The position numbers and the translations under genes are program-made. Source: Sitta carolinensis (lineage: Eukaryota > Chordata > Aves > Passeriformes > Sittidae). Taken from it: 64,000 nt of DNA. The notes under the pieces were generated by a model. It made no database searches, was not told where the DNA came from, and saw only the letters and a list, made by a program, of their open reading frames with translations. Positions 61,750 through 64,000 of the stretch are shown in pieces (positions within the stretch are counted from its first letter, which is position 1; each line of letters opens with the position of its first letter). Location of the stretch: assembly GCA_032173965.1 (NCBI GenBank), contig CM063294.1, forward strand, positions 3,828,452 through 3,892,451, read 5' to 3'.

Positions 61750-64000
61750 ACCTGTCTCTTGTTGAAGCAAAAGGTTCTCTTAAAGCAAAATTTATTGTGG
61801 ATTTAGAGGCACAGGGGAGTGGTGCTTCCCAGCCTTGCTGGCAGAAATGTTCCAAGCACACAGTTCACTACTTTGTGTGACCTAATAGGGAGAAAACCCA
61901 TTATTCTTCTTACAGACTGTCCTTTAATTAGCTTGGTAATGGATTTCCTTTGACTTCCTCTGCATGAGAACTACTCCATTAGTTCATTACTATGATTTAA
62001 ATGCAACTAATTACAATCATAGCTAAATAATTGTATTCAGGTATTTCAGCATGTTTGATTCTCATATTAGCAGTTTCCAGGCAATGCCTCTCACTTGAGT
62101 CTCATTTATAGCCTTTTTACAAATGAAGTGATGGTAACATAAATGTCTTTGTTTCTATCAAACAAAGGGAAAATCAATAATGTCATCCATAAAGAATGTA
62201 AGTGTACCAGCAGTGAAAATGATATAATGAGTGTGAAATGCTTCTTGTCCACTTCTGAATGAGAATATAATATTCTTCAATAGCAGTTGGTATCTTTAGA
62301 TTTACTGGAATGAAACCAACAAACAAAACTACCTGGTGGAATTTCAGTCCCAAAACCTGTAGGGTACAGACTGACAAATCAGGCAGAGGTTAAATGACTT
62401 CATATTTACCTAGTGGACTAAATATAAATCAAAAATATTTTAGAAGTAGAACAGGTAATTTTTTTTTACCTTGGGATGATGATTACTAAGTGCTAGTAAT
62501 GGATTATCCTGTTGTGTAGAAAACAGAGTAACTAAGCAGAGACTCTGTTCCTGTTCAGTGGAAAAGACAAGTTTGAGGTTGCAAGGAAGGTATTTGTTGG
62601 GATGGGGAGAAAACTGATGCTTCATAAATGAGTTGTGAGAGCAGGAAATGGGGGTGATGTCAGTCATGGGGGAAGCTCTGGTTCCCAGAGCTCCCCTGCC
62701 TGTCTGTTCCTGCTCTTTTTCTGGGTGTGTAAATGCAGCCTTGCTCTCTGGGGCTTGGGACTGGCTCTTGAACTCATGGGTGCTGAGTTTGTGGAGGCTG
62801 CAGATTTTCTGAGAATAATACTTTCCTCCTGACAATTTGTAGTCTCAAGGTCTGGTTGGCTGGGGATTTGATATTTGTTGTGCCTATCCCACCTTCCCTG
62901 ATGCCTCAAGACAGTGCTGTTAGGTGGATATGGTGTGCTGGTTATTAGGATATTGAGGATATTGAGTGCTGGGCATTTGAAGTGTGTAATTCTTTGTGAC
63001 TGTAGCTGTGACAGTGATTTAAAATAGACTCAAGGCTATTTTGGGTTCTCCATAATTTTGGTATGGGAGGTTTTCCAGCATGAGCATATAGTGAAAACTC
63101 AGAAGGCTTAACTTGGAAAAACCCAAAGCTTTGCAGACTGTGATGTGGCTGAGTCTGTATTAAAACTGTAATATTAAATACACATTTATAGCACAAATAT
63201 TTGTACTGTTAATTTACTTTGTGTCTTTGTGCTCTTGGAAAGCTTTATACGTGTGAGTGCAGTAATGCTGTGGAGTGGGGTAAGGCAGGGTCATAAATCT
63301 AAACCAAGCCACTTTTAGGTTGCAAATGTGTCTGCAGGTCATTTTCCATTTATGCAGAAAGAACAGTTTCTATAACTGGGATGTGGTGTGAATCCTTTCA
63401 CTGTACTGGAAATGCTTTTGTACAAATTGTGCAGATGACAGAGTGGGAGCAAAGGTTTCTAACGTGACTTGTCTCCTGAGCTGCCAGAATTGGGCTGCAC
63501 CTGCAGCCCCTTGCCCCTGCTGTCACCCCAAACTACCCTGGAATGCTTTGGTGCACCAGTGGGAGTGTTGGACCTTCACCCTGCTCACCCCTGCCTTCTA
63601 AGGTGTGATTTACAGGGTTTACTTGTTCAGAAAGTCTCACTAAAACACCGACAGAGCAGCCCAGGGGTTTTGTTTTTGAGAAAGACATGGCTTGTTCTCG
63701 TGGGCTGCACATTCTCCTCGAGCTCAGGTATTGACCGGGAGGATTCCAGGTGAGGGAGCAGGGGTTCAGCTCCCCTGCTTGGCAGCCTTTCTGACAAACT
63801 TTCAGCAGAGGATGCCTGGGATTTCCCCCCCACACCATACTCGAACAAAGTTGGTAAATAAGAAAACAAATAGTTCAAGGAAAAGGAATTCTGGTGTTCT
63901 ACTGCAAGTGGATAGTGGAGGGTTGGTCTGACCAGAGAGCAAACAACAAAGCTGTAGCTGCTGCTAGAACTTGTATTTCGTTCTCCATCTCAGTGAAACC

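Larger units (their letters stand above)
53362..64000 (+). other. SLIT3: Intron, last section, running off the window
   Basis: GC-rich patches lie at about 53380-53700, 54640-54930, 56380-56640, 57280-57640, 61550-61680, 62640-62800 and 63470-63800. The rest is AT-rich. The longest open frame on the plus strand (219 codons, 57038-57697) overlaps three open minus-strand frames and shows no domain. A TAAT-rich block lies at 61900-62060. I saw no exon for the next SLIT3 repeat, so the intron is taken to continue past the window end. Confidence 0.6.

Noticed and set aside
3924..64000. miR-218-2, the microRNA hosted in a SLIT3 intron in vertebrates
   Set aside because: I looked for its mature sequence and did not find it. 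It belongs to a much later intron than the one present here.
1..64000. Prokaryotic systems, CRISPR arrays, rRNA, tRNA and operons
   Set aside because: No array of spaced direct repeats, no cloverleaf with conserved T-arm words and no run of co-directional coding frames was seen. The DNA is vertebrate intron.

Overview
The window reads as bird nuclear DNA, almost all of it intronic. It is AT-rich, with GC-rich patches of a few hundred bases, homopolymer runs and stop codons in all frames. It carries worn pieces of CR1, the dominant retrotransposon of bird genomes, and one piece of another repeat I associate with birds. There is no dense coding, operon structure, rRNA, tRNA or CRISPR. The bird assignment rests on the repeats and on the vertebrate form of the one gene recognised. 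I cannot name the species.

The only protein-coding sequence I can support is one 72-base exon at 3852-3923 on the + strand. It encodes a single leucine-rich repeat of the axon-guidance ligand SLIT3. It has a clean 3' splice site, a perfect GTAAGT donor and phase-2 junctions on both sides. By its place in the protein it should be the third repeat of the first LRR domain, probably exon 4. Bases 1-3851 would then be the end of intron 3, and 3924-64000 at least the first 60 kb of intron 4. Exons 3 and 5 were looked for by eye and not seen.

Layout of the large intron: an old bird repeat at 9047-9290; a 42-base T run at 11544-11585 beside a 26-base tandem duplication; a CR1 3' tail at 15891-15941; a CpG-dense, LTR-like piece at 41458-41665 (minus strand); two minus-strand CR1 pieces at 49003-49122 and 49446-49574; and a 47-49 base minisatellite at 53097-53361. 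Two G-quadruplex motifs and several TAAT-rich stretches resembling developmental non-coding elements are also noted.

I found no convincing new biological system. The long open frames in the window track GC-rich patches or repeats and look like composition artefacts. The best leads are the LTR-like CpG cluster, the minisatellite, the TAAT-rich blocks and the size of the intron.
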